Notes under the pieces: model-generated
The model's database searches: none
What the model was told of the DNA's origin: nothing
The model's input: the letters and a program-made list of their open reading frames with translations, nothing else
DNA from: Anaerovibrio lipolyticus LB2005
Lineage (GTDB): Bacteria > Bacillota > Negativicutes > Selenomonadales > Selenomonadaceae
Assembly (NCBI RefSeq): GCF_000621545.1
Contig: NZ_JHYA01000002.1
Coordinates: 186,001 to 250,000, forward strand
Length of the DNA stretch: 64,000 nucleotides
Direction: 5' to 3'
Position numbers and translations under genes: made by a program
Part shown: one piece after another, positions 18,185-26,866 of the stretch
Layout of the letters: each line of letters opens with the position of its first letter
Position numbering within the stretch: position 1 is the stretch's first letter

Positions 18185-19837
18185 ATGCGTACTGTTCCCT
18201 ATAAAGAGGACTTGATAATTGAATTTAAAAGTGATTTAAAAAGGTATCCTGATAACGAATTAATTGATGAAATTGTTGGTATGGCTAATACAAAGGGGGG
18301 AACTTTGTATTTAGGAGTAGAGGATGATGGACGGATAACTGGAATTCACAAAATACATAAAGATACAATAGGAGTAACAGCTCTTATTGCAAATAATACG
18401 GTACCATCTGTATCTGTTCGTGCTGAAGTAGTAACAGAGGATGAAAAAGATGTACTCAAGATTGAAATTCCTGTAAGCAGAACGGTGGTTTCAACAAGAT
18501 CGGGAAAAATGTTAAAGCGTAGATTAAAAGCAGACGGGACTCCGGAAGTTATTCCGATGTTTTCGTATGAAATTGTTACAAGATTGTCAGAATTGGCATT
18601 GTTGGACTTTTCAGCAGGACCGCTCGCAGGTGCTACGGTAAATGATTTTGATCCAAATCAAAGAACTAGATTAAGAAATATTATACAGACAAAACCAGGA
18701 GGGGAGAAAAATCTGCTTAGCCTAACGGATGAAGAGTTAGATAAGGCTTTGCGATTTACTACAGAAGTGGATGGCAAAGTTTATCCGACAGTCACGGGGA
18801 TGCTTATTTTAGGGAAAGAAAATCGAATTGCTGAGCTGATGCCTACGGTAAAGGCAGCTTTTCAGGTATTGGAGGGTACGAAAGTTAGAATAAATACGGA
18901 GACCTCGGCACCTTTACTTGAAGTATTTGAAAAATTCGAAACATATGCAGACGCTTGGAATCCTGAACGCGAAGTGGAAGATGGTTTATTTAGGGTTGCG
19001 GTACCGGAATTTGATAAAGCGGCATTTCGTGAAGGATTGATTAATGCTTTTTGTCATCGAGATTATACTATGCTGGGTACGGTTCGTGTACTAATCGATG
19101 ATGAAGGAATGACTATAAGTAGTCCAGGGGGCTTTATCGATGGGGTTACATTGGATAATCTACTAACAGTAGAACCACATGGTAAAAACCCTGCTCTTGC
19201 AGATGCTTTAAAGCGAATAGGACTTGCAGAGAAAACAGGGCGCGGTATAGATCGTATATATGAAGGTTCTATAATCTATGGAAGACCTTGGCCGGACTAT
19301 TCTGACACTACAAGTACCAATGTTAGGCTGTTCATTCAAAGAGCCAAAGCAGATGATATGTTTACGAAATTTATATCAGATGAGCAAAATAGACGAAGAA
19401 GCCCATTGTCAATATATGCTCTAATGATTCTCTCGTTATTAAAGAATGAGAAACGACTTACGGTAGAACGCATTGTAGAAATGACACATTTGGCAAAGGG
19501 GAAACTGCTTGGAGCTTTAGAAAACTTAATTGAGGATGGCCTGGTTGAAGGAGTCGGAAGTGGCAAGTCAAGATCATATATTCTATCTGGGAAAGTATAT
19601 AAGGAAAGTAATAAAAGCATCCAATATGTTAGACAAACAGGTATAGATAGAGTGGCATATCCTGAAATGATTATTAAGTTAGCTCGTACACAAGATGGAA
19701 TTATCACAAAGAAAGATGTGGTTGAATTGTTGAAGATAACACCAGATCAAGCATATTCCGAAATAAAGAAGCTGGTTGAGACAGGAAAGATATACAAGTA
19801 TTGCGGCGGAAAATACGCGAAGTATAAGCTATGTTAA
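18185..19837 (+). CDS. AlbA_2/Schlafen-type ATP-binding transcriptional regulator (COG2865-like)
   Basis: Residues about 1-130 form an AlbA_2 (Schlafen-fold) domain: YKEDLIIEFKSDL, then GMANTKGGTLYLGVEDDG. The middle holds a GHKL-like ATP-binding module (EGLINAFCHRDY, later GLAEKTGRGIDRIYE). The C-terminal part has helix-turn-helix segments (RLTVERIVEMTHLAKGKLL and another near residues 510-545). ATG 18185 follows GGGGGAGGG. Proteins of this layout are common in mobile and defence regions as regulators. It leads a three-gene run, 24 nt before the SIR2 gene. It may repress the island through the phased repeats; that is inference. Confidence 0.8.
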   Translation: MRTVPYKEDLIIEFKSDLKRYPDNELIDEIVGMANTKGGTLYLGVEDDGRITGIHKIHKDTIGVTALIANNTVPSVSVRAEVVTEDEKDVLKIEIPVSRTVVSTRSGKMLKRRLKADGTPEVIPMFSYEIVTRLSELALLDFSAGPLAGATVNDFDPNQRTRLRNIIQTKPGGEKNLLSLTDEELDKALRFTTEVDGKVYPTVTGMLILGKENRIAELMPTVKAAFQVLEGTKVRINTETSAPLLEVFEKFETYADAWNPEREVEDGLFRVAVPEFDKAAFREGLINAFCHRDYTMLGTVRVLIDDEGMTISSPGGFIDGVTLDNLLTVEPHGKNPALADALKRIGLAEKTGRGIDRIYEGSIIYGRPWPDYSDTTSTNVRLFIQRAKADDMFTKFISDEQNRRRSPLSIYALMILSLLKNEKRLTVERIVEMTHLAKGKLLGALENLIEDGLVEGVGSGKSRSYILSGKVYKESNKSIQYVRQTGIDRVAYPEMIIKLARTQDGIITKKDVVELLKITPDQAYSEIKKLVETGKIYKYCGGKYAKYKLC

Positions 19838-19861
19838 TTATAATCTTGGGAGGAGTTAGGG

Positions 19862-21001
19862 ATGGAAAGGTTTCAAAATATATCTTATTTTAGAGGAAAA
19901 AATAAAAAAATAATAGATTTAGAATGCCTTAAAAATGAGGTGGCTCAGTTTCTCCAGTTGGATAATTTGAATTTTTTTCTGGGCGCAGGTTGCTCAAGTC
20001 ATATAGTTAATAATAAAGAACAAGGAATACCTGGGATGGCAACTCTATATAAAGGTTTTTTTGAAGAAAATCCTGGATTTACAATAGCTGAATCTGAAGT
20101 TGAACATATTTTTGAGGGAAACCTCGAGAAAATGCTCGAAACAATGGGGGCAATTTATGTTGCGGGAAAAGTGAAATCCATCGAGAAAGATATTGAGAAT
20201 AAGATTTGTATGGTCCAGAAATTTATTAGGAGACGTATTACAGAAGGGTTGCATGGTGCAGAAGTTTTAAGATTTTATCATAACTTTTATTTGAAGACAG
20301 TTTCTAGAGGAAGAAAAAATCCTATTAATATCTTTACAACTAACTATGATTTATATAATGAACAGGCATTAGATTCGTTGTCTTTTCCATACAATAACGG
20401 ATTCATTGGTAAATATAAAAGATCTTTTAATCCGGTTAGTTATAAATATGCATACGTCGAGAATATGAACATTTCAAAAAATGTATGGGAAAGAGTACCG
20501 AATTTCTATAATTTATACAAGATTCATGGATCTATCTCGTGGATAAAAAAAGATAATAAGATTTATGAAATAGACTGTGAGCATATAAATGATGATGAGA
20601 CAGTAATGATCTACCCCACACCATTAAAAGATAGAACTACATTAATGACGCCGTACTCTGATTTGTTTAGAGCAATGGAAACAGCGTTACTTAAGAAAAA
20701 TAGTGTGTTAATAACGTTAGGATATAGTTTTGGTGATGATCACATTAATAGGTTGATCCTAAATTCATTAGCAATACCGACATTTAAACTTGTAGTTTTT
20801 GGCCAAAGTGATGCAATATCAAAATTAATTGAAATGAATGATTCACGCATTATAGTTATTAATTCGGAGGATAAGATTCATTATTTCAAAAATTTTGTAG
20901 AAAAAGTAATGCCTGATGTTCAGACTGATATAAAAGAGCAGATAGAGTTGCCTATGGTCTCTGATTTGATAAAAGTATTTGAGGGAGCAAAAAATGAGTA
21001 G
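19862..21001 (+). CDS. SIR2-like domain protein, likely NAD-consuming defence effector
   Basis: The 379 residues show the hallmarks of the SIR2_2 family: FLGAGCSS at residues 39-46, FTTNYD with the likely catalytic Asn161, KIHGS with His222, and LGYSFGDDHINRL near residue 290. In known SIR2-HerA anti-phage pairs such proteins hydrolyse NAD+ or cut nucleic acid when the complex senses phage. GGGAGGAG precedes the ATG. The gene overlaps the HerA-type gene by 8 nt, which suggests a shared complex. Codon use is AT-rich compared with recA or guaA. The exact reaction is unproven here. Confidence 0.85.
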   Translation: MERFQNISYFRGKNKKIIDLECLKNEVAQFLQLDNLNFFLGAGCSSHIVNNKEQGIPGMATLYKGFFEENPGFTIAESEVEHIFEGNLEKMLETMGAIYVAGKVKSIEKDIENKICMVQKFIRRRITEGLHGAEVLRFYHNFYLKTVSRGRKNPINIFTTNYDLYNEQALDSLSFPYNNGFIGKYKRSFNPVSYKYAYVENMNISKNVWERVPNFYNLYKIHGSISWIKKDNKIYEIDCEHINDDETVMIYPTPLKDRTTLMTPYSDLFRAMETALLKKNSVLITLGYSFGDDHINRLILNSLAIPTFKLVVFGQSDAISKLIEMNDSRIIVINSEDKIHYFKNFVEKVMPDVQTDIKEQIELPMVSDLIKVFEGAKNE

Positions 21002-22847
21002 TCGTGAAATAGGAAAGATCACATCTGTGGGAATTCATGGAGTAATTGCGGATGTAAATTCTGATCTCGGAAACTATATAAATACAATTGATGGGATTTT
21101 ATTTGTGGGAGAAGTAGGATCGTATGTATCTATTTATGAAATCGGTAGAACCGTTATTGCTGAAATAGTTGGGGTCGATGAGAAAACACAGCCTTTTAAT
21201 TCAGATGAATTAGTTAAGCCCAATAGTAAAAGACAAGTGTACTTAAATCTTATTGGAGAAATAGTAGAGGATAAGTTTTGTTTTGGCGTATCGAAGATGC
21301 CACTTATTTTTTCTGCAGTGTATATGATTTCCCAAAAGGAACTTGTTTCGATGCTTGAAGTCGGTAAAGAGGTGGTAAAGGTTGCTGAGGATTCTGATAA
21401 AACCCGGGCAGTTTTACTTACAATAGGTAAATCCGTTATTTTCCCGGATTACGATGTGAAAATCAATATCGATAAGTTCTTTGGATTTCATTTTGCTGTA
21501 TTTGGAAATACTGGTGCAGGAAAATCTAATACTGTTGCTAGAGTGTTACAAAATATTTTTGAAAAGAGTAATTATTCTGCCAAGGGAGCTAAATTTGTGA
21601 TAATAGATTCCAATGGAGAATATAATAAGGCGTTCTCAAAACTAAAGGAGGTTAATCACCAGATTAAGCATTCACTTATGGAGACCGATGAAGATAGTCA
21701 GAATAAGTTTGAAATACCTGTGTGGGCTTTATCTGTTGATGATTGGGCAACATTGTTGCACGCATCTGAAAAAACGCAAATGCCTGTATTAAAACGGGCA
21801 CTAGATATAGCGCGTGTATTTTATAATACTGAAATGTCTAATACTGAATTAAAGAATCATATATTAGCTTCGACATTATTAGGAATTATTCAGAGCTCGG
21901 ATTCGTCTCCATCTAAGTCGGACAAGTTAAAAGCAATAATCACTAAATTTGGAACCAATGAAATTAATATGGATTCTACTTTATCAACGGGAAAGCGTTT
22001 GAGGCAGGCTATAGCTATAAATTATGGCTCAATGTCGGATGAGGAAGATGTTATTTCATTTCTGACAAATCATTTAAATCCAGATGCTATTGTTGAAAAT
22101 GCTACGCGAGCTATGATCCCGTATAGTCTTGACGATTTTGCTAAAGCGGTTGAATTTGCAACTTTGTATGAAGGAAGTGTCAGTTCTCAGAGAATACAAG
22201 AATATACTGCAACATTGATGACTCGTTTACAAAGCATTCAAGAAGGACCTCAAGGACGTATTCTTTCTAAAACAGGTTACAGTAATGTCGATGATTACAT
22301 CAGAATGCTGCTTGGTGAAAATCAAATCGTTGATTTGGACCTTAGTTCGTTAGATGATGTTTCCGCTGAAGTTGTAACTAAAGTATTAGCTAAATTGTTA
22401 TTGGATTATTTGAAGAAAAAGGAAGTAAAAGCAGAAACACCGATTAATTTTGTTATAGAAGAAGCGCACAGATTCATTAGAAATGAAACAAATTATGGCG
22501 CGGTTGGGTATAATATTTTTGAGAGAATTGCTAAAGAAGGACGTAAGTATGGTATGCTTTTAGGAATATCTTCTCAGCGTCCCAGCGAATTATCAAAAAC
22601 AGTTGTATCTCAGTGTAGTAATTTTATAGTTCATCGTGTGCAAAATCCTGACGATTTGCAGTATATTTCAAGGATGGTGCCGTATATTAATCAGAATATG
22701 ATAGAAAGGCTTACTTACCTTCAAACTGGAAACGCGTTGGTGTTTGGTAGTGCAATTAATTTGCCGACCCTTACCAAATTTGCACAGGCTAATCCGACAA
22801 CGGACAGTGATAATGCTAAAATATCAGAAAAGTGGTATATCGAATAA
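20994..22847 (+). CDS. HerA-type hexameric ATPase/translocase partner of the SIR2 protein
   Basis: A FtsK/HerA-superfamily ATPase of 617 residues. A HAS-barrel-like N-terminal domain (about 1-140) is followed by Walker A GNTGAGKSNT near residue 171, Walker B NFVIEEAH near 486, and an arginine-finger-like segment FERIAKEGRKYGM, then SSQRPSELSKTVVSQC. ATG 20994 follows GAGGGAG and overlaps the SIR2 gene. A HerA next to a SIR2 gene is the pattern of SIR2-HerA anti-phage systems, where the two form a large complex. A housekeeping HerA-NurA repair role is less likely because no NurA nuclease is present. Confidence 0.85.
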   Translation: MSSREIGKITSVGIHGVIADVNSDLGNYINTIDGILFVGEVGSYVSIYEIGRTVIAEIVGVDEKTQPFNSDELVKPNSKRQVYLNLIGEIVEDKFCFGVSKMPLIFSAVYMISQKELVSMLEVGKEVVKVAEDSDKTRAVLLTIGKSVIFPDYDVKINIDKFFGFHFAVFGNTGAGKSNTVARVLQNIFEKSNYSAKGAKFVIIDSNGEYNKAFSKLKEVNHQIKHSLMETDEDSQNKFEIPVWALSVDDWATLLHASEKTQMPVLKRALDIARVFYNTEMSNTELKNHILASTLLGIIQSSDSSPSKSDKLKAIITKFGTNEINMDSTLSTGKRLRQAIAINYGSMSDEEDVISFLTNHLNPDAIVENATRAMIPYSLDDFAKAVEFATLYEGSVSSQRIQEYTATLMTRLQSIQEGPQGRILSKTGYSNVDDYIRMLLGENQIVDLDLSSLDDVSAEVVTKVLAKLLLDYLKKKEVKAETPINFVIEEAHRFIRNETNYGAVGYNIFERIAKEGRKYGMLLGISSQRPSELSKTVVSQCSNFIVHRVQNPDDLQYISRMVPYINQNMIERLTYLQTGNALVFGSAINLPTLTKFAQANPTTDSDNAKISEKWYIE

Positions 22848-23298
22848 GTATATCTGCCCAATATAAAGTTGTGTTTATCACGGATTGATTAGCATCATAC
22901 GAACATTATAGAAATTAAATTTGTTTCAACTTTCGTGAAAACTTTAACAATATCCCAGTATTGTTGGATGTTATTGAAGTGCACTATTCAACTTCGTCAA
23001 CAAACAAGTATGACTAGTTGGTTGGCAATTATTATTGAGCGAGGAAACTCAGATTTTAAGGCTCAAGATTATTAGCGAGCAGAGGAATATGTTGATAATG
23101 TCTATTATTGTTGCCAGGTATATAGGTAATCCTGTTACAAGTGCAGTAATAGTATTATTAATTCTGGTACTCCAATTCCAAACATATAGACCACTCCATT
23201 ATATAATTCTTGTTTAATTTTTTTAACGAATTTAAAGGAATAATATTACCATGTATAGAATTCTCGTGTGAGTGACTATTATACTAGGAGGAATAAAT
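22848..23298. other. 451-bp gap with no convincing gene
   Basis: AT-rich sequence between the HerA gene and the first zinc-ribbon gene. One short hydrophobic reading frame (23035-23217, TTG start, 60 residues, no ribosome-binding site) is visible, possibly a remnant. I see no strong terminator after the HerA gene and no RNA gene. Confidence 0.4.
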
Positions 23299-24099
23299 AT
23301 GTTTTGCAGAAAATGTGGAAAAGAGTTACCAGAGTATGCTACGTTTTGCTCAAAATGTGGAATAAAAGTAGAGATATTGTCACCAACTGCAAATGAAGGG
23401 ATAGATACAAATAGTCAAAATGATGATTATTGCAGTCAAACACCAGAATCACCTGATCCTGTGCTACAAGATTCAACTAATACTGCAGTCAGTGAACAAG
23501 TTTGTAATAGTAAGCAAAGCGCAAAAAATAGGATTAGTATAAAAGGTTTTGCAGTTGCAGGTGTAATAGCATTTTTATTTCTTGCTGTATGGTTTATGTT
23601 TTCCTCTGATGGTTTACATGAAACAACAATTAAATATGCTAATACAAAATTAACAGTATTGTCCCCAGTTGAACTAAAAGAACTAGAGCAAAAAAGCAGT
23701 AAGACTGGAGATAGTAGAGTTAGTCAGCTGACAGCTTATTCCCTTTGGCAAGCTGGAACCTCTGAAAGGTTTGTATTTAAAGTAAATTGGACAGAAGTAT
23801 TTCTCATGTTGAGTGAAAAGGATAGAAATCAATATTTAGAGGAATTTGTAAAAGAATTAAAAACAACCAGGCCAAGTTTTGTGATAACTAAGAAAGAATC
23901 AGAGAAATACGGTACTTGGGATGGAAGTAAAATTATTGGACAGACATTAGAAGGTAATATAACACATAAAATACAGTGTCTGGTTGTCAGCGATCAAAAT
24001 AAAATGTGGTTAGTTTACATAGAGTATGATGATTCCGATAAGAAGGCAGATGAATTGGCAAATAAAATTATAAAAAGTGTAAAGCCGACTTATGAATAA
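23299..24099 (+). CDS. Zinc-ribbon single-pass membrane protein of unknown function
   Basis: 266 residues. The N-terminus is a zinc ribbon (MFCRKCGKELPEYATFCSKCG, two CxxC pairs), then a polar linker to residue 80, one membrane segment (GFAVAGVIAFLFLAVWFMF, about 90-110) and an extracytoplasmic domain of about 155 residues. ATG 23299 follows AGGAGG. The gene lies between the SIR2-HerA pair and a second zinc-ribbon gene and has AT-rich codon use. Zinc-ribbon membrane proteins of this kind are common but uncharacterised. A link with the defence genes is only positional. Confidence 0.7.
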   Translation: MFCRKCGKELPEYATFCSKCGIKVEILSPTANEGIDTNSQNDDYCSQTPESPDPVLQDSTNTAVSEQVCNSKQSAKNRISIKGFAVAGVIAFLFLAVWFMFSSDGLHETTIKYANTKLTVLSPVELKELEQKSSKTGDSRVSQLTAYSLWQAGTSERFVFKVNWTEVFLMLSEKDRNQYLEEFVKELKTTRPSFVITKKESEKYGTWDGSKIIGQTLEGNITHKIQCLVVSDQNKMWLVYIEYDDSDKKADELANKIIKSVKPTYE

Positions 24100-24130
24100 T
24101 AATTACATATCAATAAGGAGCTGAGCAATC

Positions 24131-24417
24131 ATGTTCTGTATGAAATGTGGCACAAAACTTCCTGATGATTCCGTATATTGTATAAAGTGTGGATATAAAT
24201 TACCTGTAGATGATTCAAGTATGCGTACTACATCAAGTTGCAATCATAAAACAGATATGATAATGAATCATAAAATTTATGCCGGTAATACAGTCCAAAA
24301 TAATAACAAAATCGTTTATACTCACCAGGAATGTCCTGATAATAAAACTTTTAATCATGAAAAAGGCAAAGACGTGGTAATCCATCTAGCTAAGTGCATT
24401 TTTGTTGCTGTTTTGTC
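24131..24417 (+). pseudogene. Zinc-ribbon membrane protein gene, 5' part, interrupted by IS256-family element
   Basis: Starts with a zinc ribbon (MFCMKCGTKLPDDSVYCIKCG) like that of the upstream gene, preceded by AAGGAG. After 95 codons the reading frame meets the left end of the insertion element and would stop at 24427 within it. Removing the element and one copy of the 8-bp duplication joins it in frame to 25945-26296. The rebuilt protein has 212 residues, a zinc ribbon and about four membrane segments, the first spanning the insertion point. Confidence 0.85.
24410..24417. repeat. Left copy of the 8-bp target-site duplication
   Basis: GTTTTGTC directly before the left inverted repeat; the identical 8 bp directly follow the right end at 25937-25944. 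An 8-bp duplication is normal for IS256-family insertions. Confidence 0.9.
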
Positions 24418-25936
24418 GAGAGTGTGAAAGTTTTTCTGTAAATAATAACAACAGCAACAGTTAAGGTCTTCTATGGTAAAATATAGAATCATAGGAGGCC
24501 TTTTACTATGGCAAAAAAATCAAAGAAACCTGTTCACCATGTTCAGATGACAGAAGGTAAGCGACAGATCATTCAGCAGCTCTTGTCTGAATATGAGATT
24601 GAAACAGCGGAAGACATTCAGAATGCTTTGAAAGATCTACTTGGTGGAACCATCAAAGAGATGATGGAGGCGGAAATGGATAGCCATCTTGGCTACCAGA
24701 AATCTGAGCGTTCAGACAACGAGGATAGTCGTAACGGCTACAAGACGAAAACTGTCAACAGCAGTTATGGCAGTTTTCAGATTGATGTTCCCCAGGACAG
24801 GCAGTCCACCTTTGAACCACAGGTTGTCAAAAAGCGCCAGAAGGACATTTCGGACATTGACAAGAAAATTATATCCATGTATGCCAAAGGCATGACCACC
24901 AGACAGATTTCGGATACCATAGAGGACATTTACGGCTTCGATGTTTCTGAAGGCTTTATTTCTGATGTTACGGATAAATTGTTGCCTGAAATACAGGACT
25001 GGCAAAATAGGGCCTTATCCAGCATCTATCCTGTGGTATTTGTTGATGCAATTCATTACTCTGTAAAGGATAACGGCATCATTAGGAAAATGGCAGCTTA
25101 TGTTATCTTTGGAATAAACAGAGACGGCATAAAAGAAGTATTGGGCATCTACATTGGTGAAAATGAGAGTGCCAAGTATTGGCTCAATTTATTCAATGAA
25201 CTTAAAAACCGTGGCCTTAGGGATATTTTAATTATCTGTGCCGATGGCCTGACCGGCATGAAGGAGGCTGTTGTAGCAGCCTTCCCCAAAGCCGAATACC
25301 AGCGCTGCATTGTTCACCAGGTACGCAACACATTAAAATATGTGGCAGATAAAGACCGTAAGGAATTTGCTACTGACTTAAAGAGCATTTACCACGCCGT
25401 TACCGAAGAACAGGGCCGAAAAAACCGCAATGCCGTTACTGAAAAATGGAAGGATAAATATCCTAATGCCATGAAGAGCTGGAAGACAAATTGGGATGTA
25501 ATAACGCCAATTTTCAAATTTTCGTCGGAGGTCAGGAAGGTAATTTATACCACTAACGCTATTGAAAGCCTCAACTCCAGCTACAGGCGTCTTAACCGCC
25601 AGCGCAGCGTTTTCCCGGATTCACAGGCCTTAATGAAGGCACTATATCTTGCTACTCTGGAAGCCACTAAAAAATGGACTATGCCGATTCGTAATTGGGG
25701 CCGTGTATACGGCGAATTAAGCATTATGTACGAAGATCGGCTTGAATATTAGGCTATTTCTTGTTGCAACTTTATTGAAATTGAGGCCTGGAGCCAGTCC
25801 TCAGTTTATTGAGTTGTCTAAAATTACAGCTAAGAAAAATGCTGGAACCGGTTTCAACCAATTCCAGCAAAATTATGAAATATATAGTTTTTATTGCCAT
25901 AGAAGACTCTATTTACAGAGATTTTTTCACAGGCTC
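24418..25936 (+). mobile_element. IS256-family insertion sequence, complete, 1519 bp
   Basis: Bounded by imperfect terminal inverted repeats of 27 bp (24418-24444 and 25910-25936) that agree at 21 positions; both ends start GAG, share TGTGAAA and end CTGTAAATA. Flanks are an identical 8-bp duplication. It contains one intact transposase gene. About 184 bp lie between the transposase stop and the right end and include a hairpin (GCTGGAA with ATTCCAGC). The intact ends, duplication and gene suggest a fairly recent insertion that may still move. Confidence 0.93.
24508..25752 (+). CDS. IS256-family (Mutator type) transposase
   Basis: A DDE transposase of 414 residues, a typical size. The catalytic acids are probably Asp180 (VDAIHY), Asp246 (CADGLTGM) and Glu353 (NAIESLNS). 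The N-terminal part has the family segment KEMMEAEMDSHLGY and a helix-turn-helix-like MTTRQISDTI. AGGAGG precedes the ATG. No frameshift or stop is seen, so the enzyme should be active. Confidence 0.96.
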   Translation: MAKKSKKPVHHVQMTEGKRQIIQQLLSEYEIETAEDIQNALKDLLGGTIKEMMEAEMDSHLGYQKSERSDNEDSRNGYKTKTVNSSYGSFQIDVPQDRQSTFEPQVVKKRQKDISDIDKKIISMYAKGMTTRQISDTIEDIYGFDVSEGFISDVTDKLLPEIQDWQNRALSSIYPVVFVDAIHYSVKDNGIIRKMAAYVIFGINRDGIKEVLGIYIGENESAKYWLNLFNELKNRGLRDILIICADGLTGMKEAVVAAFPKAEYQRCIVHQVRNTLKYVADKDRKEFATDLKSIYHAVTEEQGRKNRNAVTEKWKDKYPNAMKSWKTNWDVITPIFKFSSEVRKVIYTTNAIESLNSSYRRLNRQRSVFPDSQALMKALYLATLEATKKWTMPIRNWGRVYGELSIMYEDRLEY

Positions 25937-26296
25937 GTTTTGTCTGCGGCTTTGTTGTGCATACCTATGATTCCTAAAAATGTTTCTGTGGTTAATTTTT
26001 TTATTAATATTCAAGGTTTTGCTCGATTAATTTTTCATGCCTTGGGGTCTTTAACATTAGTGGTTCCTTTTTTTATTCCGTTAGTTGTTGCGTTACATAG
26101 ATTAAAAATAACGAAGCGTAGGTACTTTAGTGAAGTTTTTTCTTTCTTGCTTTTTATTAACATAATGATACCTGGAATATATGGTGATGATTTTTATTCG
26201 ACCCATCAGAATGTGTTTGCTGTTTTGTTTTTTATACTTGGTGTCGGTATAATAGCTTTAGTAGGATCGTTTATTTATAAGTCAAAAAAGATGTAA
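25937..26296 (+). pseudogene. Zinc-ribbon membrane protein gene, 3' part, cut off by the IS256-family element
   Basis: The sequence after the right end of the element continues the frame of 24131-24417: after the duplicated GTTTTGTC it reads SAALLCIPMIPKNV and so on to the stop at 26294. It encodes the rest of the first membrane segment and three more (about LGSLTLVVPFFIPLVVAL, FSFLLFINIMIPGIY, LFFILGVGIIALVGSF). It has no start or ribosome-binding site of its own. Confidence 0.82.
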
Positions 26297-26392
26297 TTTA
26301 TGATAAATGTTCATTATAAAAAAGGTCACGTCCAACCAGAAGGGGCCAAATTATGACTTAATGTTGATATATAACATAAAGGGGCTGTAAAT

Positions 26393-26737
26393 ATGTTATT
26401 TATATGTTATCCAAAATGTACCACCTGTCAGAGGGCAAGGAAGTGGCTGGAGGAACATAAAATACAATATACTGAAAGAAATATTGCTACTGACAATCCT
26501 ACTTATGATGAGCTTAAGGAGTGGCATGAAAAGAGCGGACTGCCATTAAAGAGATTCTTTAATACCAGTGGCATGATATATAGGGAAATGCAGCTGAAGG
26601 ATAAGTTGCCTTCTATGAGTGAGGAGGAACAGCTAAAATTATTGGCAACGGATGGTAGGCTGGTAAAGCGTCCTCTTTTAGTAGCCGAGGATAAGGTGTC
26701 GGTAGGCTTTAAAGAAGCTGAATGGGCAGAAATATGA
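26393..26737 (+). CDS. Spx/ArsC-family thioredoxin-fold protein
   Basis: 114 residues with the ArsC/Spx start ICYPKCTTCQRARKWL, containing a CxxC pair, and the family end VKRPLLVAEDKVSVGFKEAEW. Family members are arsenate reductases, Spx regulators or YffB-like proteins. The sequence GLPLKRFFNTSGMIYRE is typical of the YffB/YusI branch rather than arsenate reductase, and no ars genes are nearby. It is a core-type gene following the island; codon use returns to that of the neighbours. Confidence 0.82.
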   Translation: MLFICYPKCTTCQRARKWLEEHKIQYTERNIATDNPTYDELKEWHEKSGLPLKRFFNTSGMIYREMQLKDKLPSMSEEEQLKLLATDGRLVKRPLLVAEDKVSVGFKEAEWAEI

Positions 26738-26866
26738 CCACTTCCTTCTTATATAAATACAGTGACAAAAAGGCTAAAATATGATAAAATCACAATAGGA
26801 AAATTGTGCGCTTTGTTATTGCTATATAGGATGTATGAGGTTTCAAGGATGAAAGGTGGATGACTT

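Noticed and set aside
20994-22847. HerA as a housekeeping HerA-NurA repair pair
   Set aside because: No NurA nuclease is adjacent, and the gene overlaps a SIR2 gene, which fits the defence pair.
23035-23217. 60-codon hydrophobic open frame after the HerA gene
   Set aside because: TTG start without a ribosome-binding site and no recognisable domain; probably chance or a remnant.
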